Shown: one piece after another, positions 1-11,698 of the stretch | How the letters are laid out: every line of letters starts with the position of its first letter | Position numbering within the stretch: the stretch's first letter is position 1 | Origin: Dipetalonema caudispina | Taxonomy: Eukaryota; Nematoda; Chromadorea; Rhabditida; Onchocercidae | Length of the DNA stretch: 64,000 nucleotides | Direction of reading: 5' to 3' | Assembly: GCA_013365325.1 (NCBI GenBank) | Contig: JABVXV010000047.1 | Location: 248,001 to 312,000 of the forward strand | The notes under the pieces: generated by a model | The model's database searches: none | The model's input: only the letters and a program-made list of their open reading frames with translations | What the model was told of the DNA's origin: nothing | Made by a program: the position numbers and the translations under genes

Positions 1-156
1 AGCAACCGCGTTCACCCTTCATTTATCTCATTTCCTTCCGAGATAATTTTGAATGATAAATAGTGTTCTTGAGTTATAGTGTGCGTTGCTGTGTTTGATT
101 TACACTTGCTGTTCTTTTTTTTTTGCTTTAAAATGTTAGAATTTCGGTATTTTCAG

Positions 157-2290
157 GCTGTAGCTGCTGTGGCGCAAGTCACTGAAGATCAGAGTTGTGA
201 AACGGAAGCACAGTATAGTATAAAAGCAGATTCTAATACTCTTGACCCAGTAACAGTTGGTACTTCACAACATCAGTGCGTTTCATTAGCGGATATAGCA
301 ATGGAATCAATTCAAAATGCATCACAACAGAAGGCCGGTGTCATTGTTATTAGTGAAGATGAACTACAACGATATGTGCCAACAAGTACGCCTCATCCGA
401 AACCTAAAAATCGGAAGAAGAATAATGTTAGCAGGCGAGTTCTTAAACATGCTTTGGTATTGTGTTAGCGGTGAGTTACAGTTTTTGAAGTTATCTTTTT
501 CCACCATCTAGATGATTTATGTTGCTTTAAAAACAGATTTTGCCAAGCAGGATCTACGTATTCATACTCTATCATTTCTTTTTCTAATGAAAAACCTTAA
601 TATTGTAAAGTAGTTGCTGGAAGTTTTTGGTCAAAAAAAGTCTTGCTCCATGGGAAAGGTTCTTAGATGTTCTGCTGTTGATAATTTCTTTTTTTTTTTT
701 TCAGAACGAAGATTGATAATACAGATTCACAGGAAAAAATATCCGGTAGTGTGGATATGGAGGAGATTTTCAAGCAGGTGTTGGAGAATGCCTCTAAGGC
801 TTTGATGGAAAGTGATGCCGAAAAACGGTCAAAAGCAAATGTGGTATCTTCACCGTCTTGTTTTCCCGAGGAATTCCAAAGCCAGAAAGCAGCAACATCT
901 AGCCCTCTTCGACAACACGAAAGCGAAAGTTGCCGAGTTGAAGACAATAGCGGCAGCAATCCTACTGCTTTGCCAAGCTGTGACCAGTTGATACAACCTT
1001 ACGTCGTAAGATCACTTACCTGTATTACCAAAATTCTTGTCTAATAATTTCTAGAGTTCGCTAAGAATTCTATTTTTCATATCGTTATCAACAGTTGCCG
1101 AACGGATGTGTAAATAAAAGTTGATAAAAAACAGGTAAAGCAAAATAATCTAATGGCTGAGTAGAAATATAGAGCAGCGATTGTCTGTTAACCTTCAATC
1201 TATCCTTTTGTTGAAAAATTGTGTTAATGTGAGTGAGCGTATCTTTTTTTCTTTTTGTTTATTTTTCAGGCCAAAACACCACCAGCTTCGACACCTTACA
1301 GCACGAAACAGAGGATGGAAACTGATATGACCGACAGTCATTTTGAAGAACATGTTGAAGTATTCGAAGAAGGAGCTGTTGGTGCACCACAAACTTTCCA
1401 GTATTCGAAAAACCAGGCCTTCGATGACCTAATGGATGTTTTGCGTGATGATCAAGGTTCCGTTTGATTATCCGTTCAATGCTGAATTCTTTTCGGAAAC
1501 AGTAGCTTTTCCGTGTTGGGAAATAAATCCCAATGAATAGGTGTTTACCGTGGAGTTTGCAAATTAGCGTCATTAGTAATGGAGTTAAATTTTCATGCGT
1601 CTATTTTTTTTCGATTTTACTTTTTTTTAAACTGCACTTTTTTAATTTTTTTAGTTTCGTCTTCTCAATTTTGAAAATATTGATATTGTTTGTAACTTGT
1701 AACTGATTTGTTTTTAGCAGGAGTTAATGATTTGAAATCAAATAATCTCGATTTTGGTACAGGAACAGTTTATGGATCAGATGAGCTGGCAACATTGTTA
1801 GGTGATGATTGGTTCCAGCATGATTGTGCAATACCAGCAACACCCGTTTGTTCACAGGCTGCCGAGCAGTACGCAGTTAACAGTGTAATTTTTTAATTCT
1901 TTTTATTAGTCCATAATTCTTAAATGTAAACTGATATGTCTTTTTGCGAATTTCTCGTTTTTCTACTTCGATAAAAAATTTTGTTTCAGCCGGATGTTCT
2001 TAATGAAAAAACGGATAACCTAGACGAGCGGACATCGAATCAGAATGATCCATTAATGATTTCCTTTGATCACAACCAAGTTGTAGATCAGGTTTGTGAT
2101 ATTTCGGATTTCTTCCACGATTTTGTGAGTACATTCCTTAAAGATATATTTATCGTTTTATTGCTTCATTTGAGCATTTGCCTAATGCATTGGATTGTAG
2201 TTTCAGAACATTGGTATGGATTGGCTGGATATGATGTTACCGTCACCATCTCCGGATATGGATACCAGTGAGATCGATTCGATTCAGTGA
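157..2290 (+). CDS. Probable myocardin-related (MRTF-like) transcription factor, C-terminal part
   Basis: Six exons fit in phase: 157-434, 705-1005, 1270-1456, 1721-1884, 1990-2124 and 2207-2290 (stop TGA). They give 382 residues, and the gene starts beyond the left edge. Two short motifs near the C-terminus suggest the family. One is FDDLMDVL, like the QMDDLFDIL block of MRTF/myocardin activation domains. The other is GMDWLDMMLPSPSPDM, like the DWLD-x-MP-Ser motif near their C-termini. Between them the protein is acidic and low in complexity, as expected for an activation domain. Family members are coactivators of serum response factor that sense actin through RPEL repeats. Those repeats, the SAP domain and the leucine zipper would lie upstream of the window and cannot be checked. 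The first intron starts with GC, not GT. The family call rests on two short motifs and is moderate; the exon structure is firmer. Confidence 0.5.
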
Positions 2291-5200
2291 AGTGTTAACT
2301 TTGGAAGAAAGATAGTCCTCATATCTTGCAGTTTATCTCACAAAACCGGTTCGATTCTTGCCGTAGCTTTACATTCAACAAATTGCTCATTCCGTTTGGT
2401 GCTTTTTTATATTCTTATATTATATAATATGTATGACATGTGCTCTTTATTCCATTAGCTAGTCATTTCCGCTAGATGTAAACCAGCCCTAAGACGTTCA
2501 AACTGTTAAATGTTGAAATATTTTCACTTTTATTTAATTGATGCAATATCGCCGAATATGGGACTTCATTGCCTGATATAGTGTCACATACCTGTGAAAG
2601 AATAATTTGAACTTTAACATTTGTTTCGAAGAATGATTCAGATATGAAACGCTTACGTGAACTATCGTAATGGGCATGTTTGTTTGCAATGGGTATGCTA
2701 GTTTGCTGAATATTTTGACTTGTTATACAAATACCATGTATGATTACGTGAAATATGTATTTATGTGTATTGGGGAACTTACCATAGTAAGCAGTTAGAG
2801 GTCATTTTTATTAACCTTATTTTTAACGTTTCAACAATTAAACCTGAAGGAAAACTGTCAAAATATGATCAGGTGGAGACATTACAGAGGTAACATCACT
2901 GCAAGCGTATGAGTTTTGACAAACAATTCTTAATCCTTTTTCTTGCTCAAAAATTCGATAACGGAACTTCTGTGATATACATGGAGAAGTATGGATTAAA
3001 ACGTATCGTTCGGATGGTATTTTCAGGATTGCCCTCGTAAGTTTCTGCCTTCAAAGTCAGAGTGACCAGTGACCCCCATTATATATTATTATTACTAGCT
3101 GTGATTGCATGCATTACTGCTGCTGCTACGGGGCATTTGTATGTCGTGATTTGCATCACGTATTTCTTGTTGCTCCGTTTGCTGTGCCAAAGATTTTTTT
3201 AGTATAGCATTGTCCGTAGTATTGTTTTTCTCCCTTCTGTGTTCTTCAAAAATATTTAATTTTTTTCCATCCTATTTTGGTTATATTATTGATGATACAG
3301 ACCCGTTTACATTGGTGTTTCCATTCAATTTTTTTTGTAGCTGAAAATTGATTTCAGAAGTTCACGCATAATTGGAATTTCCAAAGAGACTGAAATTAAT
3401 TCAAATTGTGAAATGGAGGGAGCATTTGTGTTTTAGCCATTAAATTTTAAATGAAATTATTGCTAGTCGTTTGTTGTGCTAACAGTACTAATAGGTTTGA
3501 ATTTGTGCATTTCGGTACTTTCATTTTACTCTTTTGAATACTTTTAAACTGCATTTATCCGGACAGCTGCACTACTTACTACATCATCAACCGAGTTGCC
3601 TTGTATTTTTTTCTTTATTGAATGTTTTTTTGTGAGTGATTTCATTTGTCAAATTTGACTTTACTAATAACACTTTTCATTGTGCCAAACCATTATTTAC
3701 AAAACTGTGCAGGTTCAGTTTAGAGTTATCGACAAGTTTTAATTATTTAGCTTTCATATTTAATATTATTGTACGCGTTATTAACGTCTGTTGTACTTTT
3801 CGAAATGAACGTAAGGTGAGCATATACCGTGGGATCATACGTAACAGAAAGAAGCTACACTGTTTTCATTTGATTAGCGATACCATGTTTGGGGATTATA
3901 CAGTGATCTTAATATATTTTCGCAGTATTGTATGTTACACTTTTTTGAATGTAATAAGCCAAAATGGTGTGTTTTGAAGTGAACTGTAGATGTGATATAT
4001 TTGGCTTATGGGCGATCTTCTTGTCGGAAAGCGTGTCCTTGGTCTTTTACGCATTCTTGTTTCAAAATTTAACAAGTTTTGAAGAAATTTTCGACTGTGT
4101 TGATCTTTACCATGACTTAGGGGAAACTTTCATGATAATTGGTTGAAATTTTTGTTGGAACATGGTAAGTGCTAACATCTCTTCCTGCACTTCTTCCATT
4201 GCTTTTCTTATTCCACAGTATGGCATACACGTTGGAGTTCTCCCATAAGCATCTAATAATGAGATTAGCTTCTAGTGTCAGGAATTTAGTTCATACAACA
4301 ATCTCTCTCCATTTGTTTTGTTTAATTTTGCATTCCCCGACGTATATGTTTTGACGCATATTATTACATCTTATGCAAGCCTCTTCTTGTTTTGATAGAA
4401 GTCTACTCTTAATCGTGACAACATGAGCCCAGTTTCCGGCTGTGTCATGTGATAGTTTGTTATGTGTCAGGTAAAATGGTAGCAAGACTCTTGGGGCTTA
4501 TGAGGGGGGAGAAACAACCATCGTTGTTTTATATATATATATTCCTGTGCAACTACAGTAACCGGCATAACTGAGCTTCTCAGAAGAATATATACCCGGT
4601 TAGTCACGCTCAGGCCTGTTATTTATTATATATTGTGTAACATTTCATTCCTCAACAATTGCTTTTTTAAACAATGTAATTTCCGGACAAATTTCGTGCT
4701 ACGTAATAATTAAATCTTTTATTAATGACCGGAATCGGTCTTTTCTGATTCAGCGCGTCCTGTGCTCAGCTTATATCAAACGATCAGGGTACCAGTAACT
4801 TTGGGGTACTTTTCTGGTTCCTGCAACTAGTAACCTTTTTAACCTTGTAAACTTGGTTTTTCCCGTTCCAACAACGGCTTAGAATGAGGTGTAGGGAAAG
4901 GAAAGTCTGTAGTCTGGCAAATTTTCTATGGCAGAGAGTATAAATGGAGTTGTAGTTTATCCAGGGAGTTTCCTTACCCTGAGAATGTTGAATACAAAGC
5001 GTGCTGCTACAATGGATATATGCAGATATGAAGGAAAAGCATTTAATGGAAGGCATGAAATCAGATTCGATGTGGGTCCTTGAGGAAGTTGCTAATAAAT
5101 ACATAGCTTTCTCCGCCAGCATTGTTCCGCTGTTTCGAAAAAGTCATTTTCTCGTTGAATTGATGGGAACTGTTCGCTGATATTATTCTTTTTTATGGAA

Positions 5201-6179
5201 GAAATAAAGAAAGAGGTCAAATCATCAGATGGTCTGTTTGGATTTATTCATCAAGATCGAAGTTTATTCCGGCATCATCAGGAAGAAAATAGTGGTGGAT
5301 GGGATATGTTCGGGAAAAGTTTCGAATTTTCTGCATCTGTTTTCGAGACTTTAGTTTTCATCATATCTCAAGAGAATTTAACTGTAAAGGAAGGTGGAGG
5401 GGAGAGGAGGCGAGCATGCAGGATACCATCATGAATCTACTTTATCTAGCATTCTCTTTCATTGGAAAATGGTCGAGAATGTTATGCATCGATACCTTAT
5501 ACAAGTCTTCTCTGAAAGGATGAGGGATACCGGAAAGTTGACCGATTCGTTCCACTCTGCGGATTAAGATTCTCCATTTGAGGAACAATGAAACCTTCCC
5601 GATCTCCAGTGTAGATATATTTCCAGGTCGTAGCGGAGATGTGCGTCACACTTGGTGAAGTCTGTATCCGCCCGGTTACGCTATCCAAGGATGTATTTCA
5701 TGCAACTCACATACATTACCTTCGTAAATCCCTTAAAAGAAAATAAATTGTATGAAATTACAAGCCTCTGCAAGTTAGGTATCTATGCATGCGTATCTTA
5801 TGCGATGCATACAAATATGTTCTTTCTTAAGTTAATACGTTACTGTGTAGTCTATTCAAGTAATTCTGCAAGACGGAAGAAGTTGGACTAAATAAAGTGC
5901 GAATATGTCTATATTTTAAGATAGAGAGATTGTATCCAATGTTACGTGTTCTATGACTGTTACATCATATGGAGTCGTGGATTGATGTTCGGAACAGTTT
6001 AAGCATTTACTCGGCTCAGTCTATTCATTTATAGGTCATCGGTAGACGCATGATCGGATTTATTTAATTCTCTGAACTTTCCAAAGCATATGCTAACAGT
6101 CCTCTGTTTTCCTTGAATTTCGAATACAGTGCAGAATCACTAATGTGATCGCATCCATTTCGCGAATATATTCCTCTCT

Positions 6180-6540
6180 TTAGGCCTTCACACGTATATT
6201 GCACGCATGTGTGAGTCCGTGTACACGTGTGAACATATATCTGCATATGTCCACGTATACGCTCGCGTTTGTGTAAGTTTGCCTGCACATAAATGTATGT
6301 ACATTTGTATGTATAAGTGATGCGTGCCCACATGTAGATATTTATATGCATGCATTGGTATACATGCGTATTCAGTAAATAAGCGGTTAATGTAATGCGT
6401 TTGCGAGTATGCATGTGAATAGATATGTGTGTGTGTGTGTATGTATGTGTGTGTGTGTGTATGTGTGTGCATGTATGTGTTTGTCAGTGAATGAAATGCA
6501 TGTGCGTGTGTAGGTAGATGTGTGTCTAATCTCAATATAT
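6180..6540. repeat. TG/CA-rich alternating purine-pyrimidine tract with microsatellite core
   Basis: About 360 bp is dominated by TG, CA, TA and CG steps. A nearly pure (TG)n core interrupted by ATG lies at about 6424-6482. Such alternation is the kind of sequence that can adopt Z-DNA; whether it does here is inference. Confidence 0.8.
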
Positions 6541-6659
6541 GGCCACTTTAGGATTGTGAGCAGTAATCATACTAGGGAAAAAACGAGCGGGCTGTAATCG
6601 ACAATACTACGGGCAGGCACACACACATGCACAGACATACACACATGCATGCATGCATA

Positions 6660-7128
6660 GAGACATACAAAGGGATTTGAACAGGGTGGGCCGTAGAAAC
6701 GATTGTGCAGGTTGCGCAGGCAGGGCACTGCACGCGCCCTTTGTTGCCCAAGTGGTGCTGGTGTTGCTGCTGCAGTTGTGAGTGCATGTAGCAGTGGCAG
6801 TAGCAGTCTAGCAACTTGCTTCGGCCATCGATTTGCGCTTGATGGAATCGAGAAGTGCAGCGCAGTGGGATGGATGGGGACTGCATGCAGGAATACAGCT
6901 ACAGAGTAGAGTAGGGGGGACAGAATGTTACCCCCCCTCAAATAGAGGTGAGAGCAACCCGCATCCGTCCGCATTCCCCATCCTTTCCCCCTGCTCTTTC
7001 CTTTCTAACGTACGCACGCAGGCAGGCAAGCAGGCATTAACACGCCACTGCAATACAACAATAACATACCTGCACAGTTGTTATCCTCACACAGAACGAC
7101 AGGATACGATACGATAGGATACCTGTAG
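6660..7128. promoter_or_regulatory. GC-rich island upstream of the zinc-finger gene
   Basis: This stretch is clearly richer in G, C and CpG than its AT-rich surroundings. It contains CAG/CTG-like runs (about 6755-6815), a C run (about 6929-6937), GCAGG repeats (about 7018-7034) and GATAC repeats (about 7101-7122). It ends at the start codon of the zinc-finger gene at 7129, so it is probably the promoter and 5' leader. No TATA box or trans-splice acceptor is obvious. Confidence 0.4.
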
Positions 7129-10100
7129 ATGGCAGCATTGCAATCCTCTACTGGTCATCAGAAACCTCTGACCACCGCTAACGATATCCTCGGATTACCC
7201 AATTTTGCTATTGTACGAATCCCCGAAGGCGGCGATATCATCAAACTTTTCAGTTTACTGGTAATTTTTTGTAGTTGTTCATTTTTTGGTATGGCTTAAA
7301 AAAAGAAACGAAACATATTCCATCTTCCCTTACCTTCGTTGCATTGTGGGTTCATTTTATCATATCTCCAGGATTTTCTATAATTCGGTGTTTTGAAGAC
7401 TTTCATCTCCCTCCCCATTGTTGAAATCGGTTGCTTCCAAAAAGAGTCATGATTTCCTTCATGTTCCGATATAGTCTGAACGCCTTCATATCCTCTTTGG
7501 CATCGTGAATTTGTGACTTCTCCATGAAGTTCGAGAGTTTTTCTAAAAGACTCTGTTTAATCCTAACCTGCTCTTCTTTATTTGAGAGCTCCTTCCTACA
7601 ACATAAGTGATATTCTGTGCTTCAAGGAATCTTCCATATTTTTTAATTATTTCTATCTTTATATTTCTATTATAAAATCTCCGTTTTTATTCAATCAGAA
7701 GTGCTGATTACAAAACGGAATCGAAATTTGATATTTTATTTTGTTGGGAATTTAGCCAACTTCAAATGAACCTGAGCAGTTTCCCCTCATTTCGATTTAT
7801 AGTTTCATAGTTTTTGGCGGAATTGACAGATGCGAGTGGAAATTATTCATTGCTTTATGGGAAATGTAACGTGATAACTTTGGAATTCACGTTCAGCTCG
7901 CTCGTATATGTCGTTGTGTGTCAAGAAATTTTGAAAGTTGGGGGAGGGCGTCTGTGCTGAAGAAAGTTAATTATTATCTGTTCATTATCCTACCCCATAC
8001 TTCCATGTGACAGTTTCATAACTTTACAAATGTATGGGCATTAAGTATGGAAGTAATGACAAAATAGTCATGAACTGGCTACACTCAATTCTTCAACGAT
8101 TAATATATGAAACCACCAAAACATTATATCTTTTTGATTATCTAGACTGCACTGTTACTCGCTGTCCTGAAAATACGGTAAAATAATCGTTCCGTTGATT
8201 TTACTGATGTCTAAATCTTATTAGATTTACAGTATTAGAACATATTTGAATTTAAAAATCAAATTCCAATCTTATAAATTAAACAAGTTAAACTCTCGGT
8301 TTTATAAGTTAAATGTTTTTCCAGTTAAACAATGGTTTCCCGGAAGTATCATTTGTGAATGAAATTCGTGAAAATGCATTTCTCCCAGTGCTTAATACAA
8401 CGACGCCTCCTGTCTCCGATCTTACGCATTTCTCAAACACCGTAGCCACGCAGGATTCAGTAATATCCTCGGATGACAACAGCTCTCAGTTGCTTATTAC
8501 TGATGATCATACCACCCATCCGTCTCCGGCACCGTCCAGTTCCAATTCCATCCACGGTTTGGCAACTTCAACCGCCATACCGTCACCTATACCATTCGTT
8601 GCTCGGCCACGTGGGTCACGGGCGATTGTTAATGATGACCCATCTTTGTATGCTATTTGTCAGCTGTGTCAAAACAAAATAATGTCCAGTCGCCTATCAA
8701 ACTTGACTAACCATGTCCGCCGGCATGCATCGCTCAAGCAATTCCAATGTGTTTATTGCATTTACACTCATAATGAAATGGCCAAAGTTAGTTTTCCTCC
8801 ACTTTTTTCTTCAATGTTATATTCCTTTGAAACATATATTAGCTTCGGAGCAGAAATTGAGAATGCAAATTATTCCATGTGCTGGATCTAGATATTTTTA
8901 ACAGCAATGAGCGCGTTACTGATGGAAATACATGTGACGTTATGGGAAAAGGAAGAGTAAAATGCAATGATAATTTGTAGGTACGCTTGCATATGCAACA
9001 TAATCATAAGGATCATGTCAGTCAACCGTTGGATGCGCTTACACCGGAAATGCAAAATCAGTGGGATTTACTGATGGATCAGTGTTTTCCGGGTTATTCC
9101 AAGGTGTTCTTTCGTGTTGCAAGAAGTGAAATTTTTCATTTTATTTAGAAAGTATGGAAAATTCCTGTCTCAAACTTACGACAACTATTTTTTGGTTATG
9201 AAGTCCTATCCGACAGTATGATATTACCCTCTTTTTTTTACTTCCAGTTCTCAACATTCAAAAGCGGAGAAAATGATCGTTCTGCTGATTTAATGTTAAC
9301 GGGTTTAAACGATTTATCGTATGCTTGTATTGAATGTGGTGAAAGAGTTAATGCTGAAGCACTTATCGAGCATCTCGATAAAGTACACAGAACAGAATGC
9401 ATACCCTATTGCTGCGAGGAATGTGGCTATCAGAATGCTGATCAGGTGGAGATTTCACTTTACCTTAAAAAATCCAGAAGTCCAGTATTTTGATACGACT
9501 TAAATTTGTTGTAAACTTTGAACAGTGTCTTTCATTTTTTCATGACAAACTTACGAAGCTTTATAAACAGCGCAAACTTTTTTGTTTTTAAATACTGAAG
9601 TTCATTATTTCTTATGTTACTTATTACACTTGTTTTAAAGTGGAAAGTTCGTCTCCATATTACGTTGAAACATTCGGAAATTGCGGCCGATGTAAATGTT
9701 GAAGTGTTGGAGCCCGGTAGCAGCCTCGTTATGTTTCTTCATAAATATTTCCCGGATACACCAGGTACACGTTTGACGCGTCCTACTCGAAATTCCCCTG
9801 CATTATGTGATACTCAAGTTTTATTTGCTTACTGCTTTCATTAATTATTTTAAGCGACGGTTAGTGAATAGATTCGAGAGTTGTTAATTGCAGCTGATGA
9901 GGAGGAAAGCAAAATGTTAACACAGTTTCAAAGCTTGGCACCAAAAGAGGAACGAAATAGTATGTCGCCCTTAAGTTTTAACGGATATATGACGTCCGTA
10001 GTAAGTGAAGCCAATAATGATACTGGAAACCATGTTCGATGTGAGGTATGGATTTTTCCGTTCTTAATTTCAACGCAGTCAAGGTAAGGTCATAGAAGAA

Positions 10101-10820
10101 GACTTACTAAATCTCGTTGTTATTCTCTGTAAGAGGATTTGCGTGGTTCCAGCAGTATTTTCACAGCTTTGCATCTCTTTACATCGGATACCCAGACTTT
10201 TTTTTATTCAAGAATGACCGAGAAAAGAGTTAACATCACTTAATTGTTAAATCTATTGCAGCTCTGTCAAAAAATGATGCCAAACTACCGATCACTTTCT
10301 TCATTGATGAATCATGCTAAACGACACTATCATCTGAAACAGTATCAGTGCTCGGAATGCTCATATACTAGTAGTGAAGCAGCCCATGTCCGCACTCATA
10401 TGGCGCTTAAGCATCCTCATGTCGGTGCGAAACCTATCGATAACAAGTCAGTTAAAGAACTTCTTATTTCAGAAGAACTTAGCTCGAATAAATAGCCACC
10501 TTTACGTTCGAAAATGGCAGGCCTGAACGACAACGTTGGAAGATTTGATAGTGAACCCCAATAATATCATGAAAGAATGTTTTTAAGATGTTCCAGAGTG
10601 ATATACAAATCATTTCAGTTGTGAAATGTTGCAAAATGCCTGGATCGATGTGATGCGTAAATGTTTCCCTGGATTAATTTCAAAAATTGACCAGTTTCGA
10701 TTTAAACACTCTAAGAGCGAAGATGGTAACAAGGAGGAAAATCCGATTGATGACGAAGAGATCTTTATGCATAACAAGAGGAGTTCTCTTAAGGCAGGGC
10801 CATTTACTATAAATGAATAG
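7129..10820 (+). CDS. C2H2 zinc-finger protein with three repeated finger-pair modules
   Basis: Eight exons join in phase: 7129-7260, 8325-8786, 8981-9103, 9248-9445, 9641-9764, 9894-10045, 10262-10446 and 10619-10820. The product is 525 residues. It holds three pairs of fingers. The first finger of each pair is irregular (C-x2-C, a spacer of 11-15 residues, H-x3/4-H). The second is canonical (C-x2-C-x12-H-x4-H) and ends in VRLHM, VRLHI or VRTHM. Each pair is followed by a spacer and a short aromatic/FP motif: WDLLMDQCFPG, a weaker copy ending KYFPDTPG, and WIDVMRKCFPG. The N-terminal 160 residues are rich in Ser, Thr and Pro. A nuclear DNA-binding role is expected from the family; no ortholog is claimed. 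Without the last splice, exon 7 would read to a stop at 10495. Joining 10446 to 10619 restores the third FP motif in frame, so I prefer it. Confidence 0.75.
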
Positions 10821-11698
10821 TAGTTCCAACAGCTAAATGGTATCTTCCCTCTTTTATTTGCAACCATATACAAATGAAGAAGCCTATTATATATAGCATC
10901 ACTATTTATAAATCCTTTTTTTTTAGAACCATACTGCAACATCTCCGCAACGCAAACTACAAAAGCTGCAAAACGGGAAAGTCAGTGGTGCCACTGAATC
11001 GTAAACTTGCTCTGGAGTTAATGGCAATAGTAATTGGATTACCAGTGATAAAGTTTGAATAATATTGAATTACTCTGTATATTGTTCCATTTTGACATGT
11101 TTGTTTTGTTTTATGAGTGAAGTTTCTAAACAAATTTAATTCAATTATAGAGCAAAAGCTATAGTATACTTCAAAGCTTACGGAGTAATGAACGTATATT
11201 TTACAACGCGAAAATCTGCTTAGAAATTATGATTTTCCATCAATCCTAATTATAGTTGATAGCAAACATTCTATAACCAATAAAGCCATGACGCATGCAT
11301 ATCAGAATTTAATCCTTGCATCAACAAAAGCAACTATGACAGTAATTTTCAATTTATCTCTAGTAGATCAGTTTAAAACCTAATCTAATAAGGGTTACCC
11401 GATTTATCGATACAAAAACTATTGTTTATACGGTACTGAATCAAAACAAAAGTTCTCAAACCTTATCCTTCCGCTTTTCGGCTTAAATTTTTCTGCCACT
11501 CATTTGGTATTTTGCATCTTCGAGTCTCAAGGTATACAAACAGTGCTTCCTACACTGCAACGGATTGTTTCCGAAAATAGAGTTTAAACATTACCATACC
11601 GGATAACCATTCCAAAAGGAGGAAATACAGTAGGCATTGAAAAAAACCCAGAGACTATGTGGTGCCAATATGTAACTGAGAAATAATTCATCTCAGCA
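10821..11698. other. Intergenic stretch between convergent genes
   Basis: The zinc-finger gene and the NDUFB10-like gene converge here, so most of this should be two 3' UTRs. A strong 3' splice-like site (T-run then AG at about 10924-10926) is followed by an open frame to 11062. It may be an alternative 3' exon of the zinc-finger gene, but I could not choose a frame. Confidence 0.4.

Larger units (their letters stand above)
2291..7128. other. Gene-free stretch
   Basis: I see no supportable gene. Open frames here (for example 3636-3977 and 5195-5434) are AT-rich, resemble no family I know, and lack neighbouring exons in phase. The left end holds the 3' UTR of the MRTF-like gene. From about 6180 composition changes: a TG/CA-rich alternating tract to 6540, then a GC-rich island to 7128 leading into the zinc-finger gene. 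Confidence 0.6.

Noticed and set aside
2345..2362. tRNA B-box-like sequence (GGTTCGATTC)
   Set aside because: No A box or cloverleaf stems at the right distance; it lies in the 3' UTR of the MRTF-like gene.
3636..3977. 113-residue open frame on the plus strand
   Set aside because: AT-rich, Phe/Ile-rich, no splice partners, no known domain.
10447..10495. Zinc-finger gene ending at the TAG at 10495
   Set aside because: Possible as an isoform, but splicing at 10446 to 10619 restores the third copy of the repeated FP motif in frame, so the longer form is preferred.
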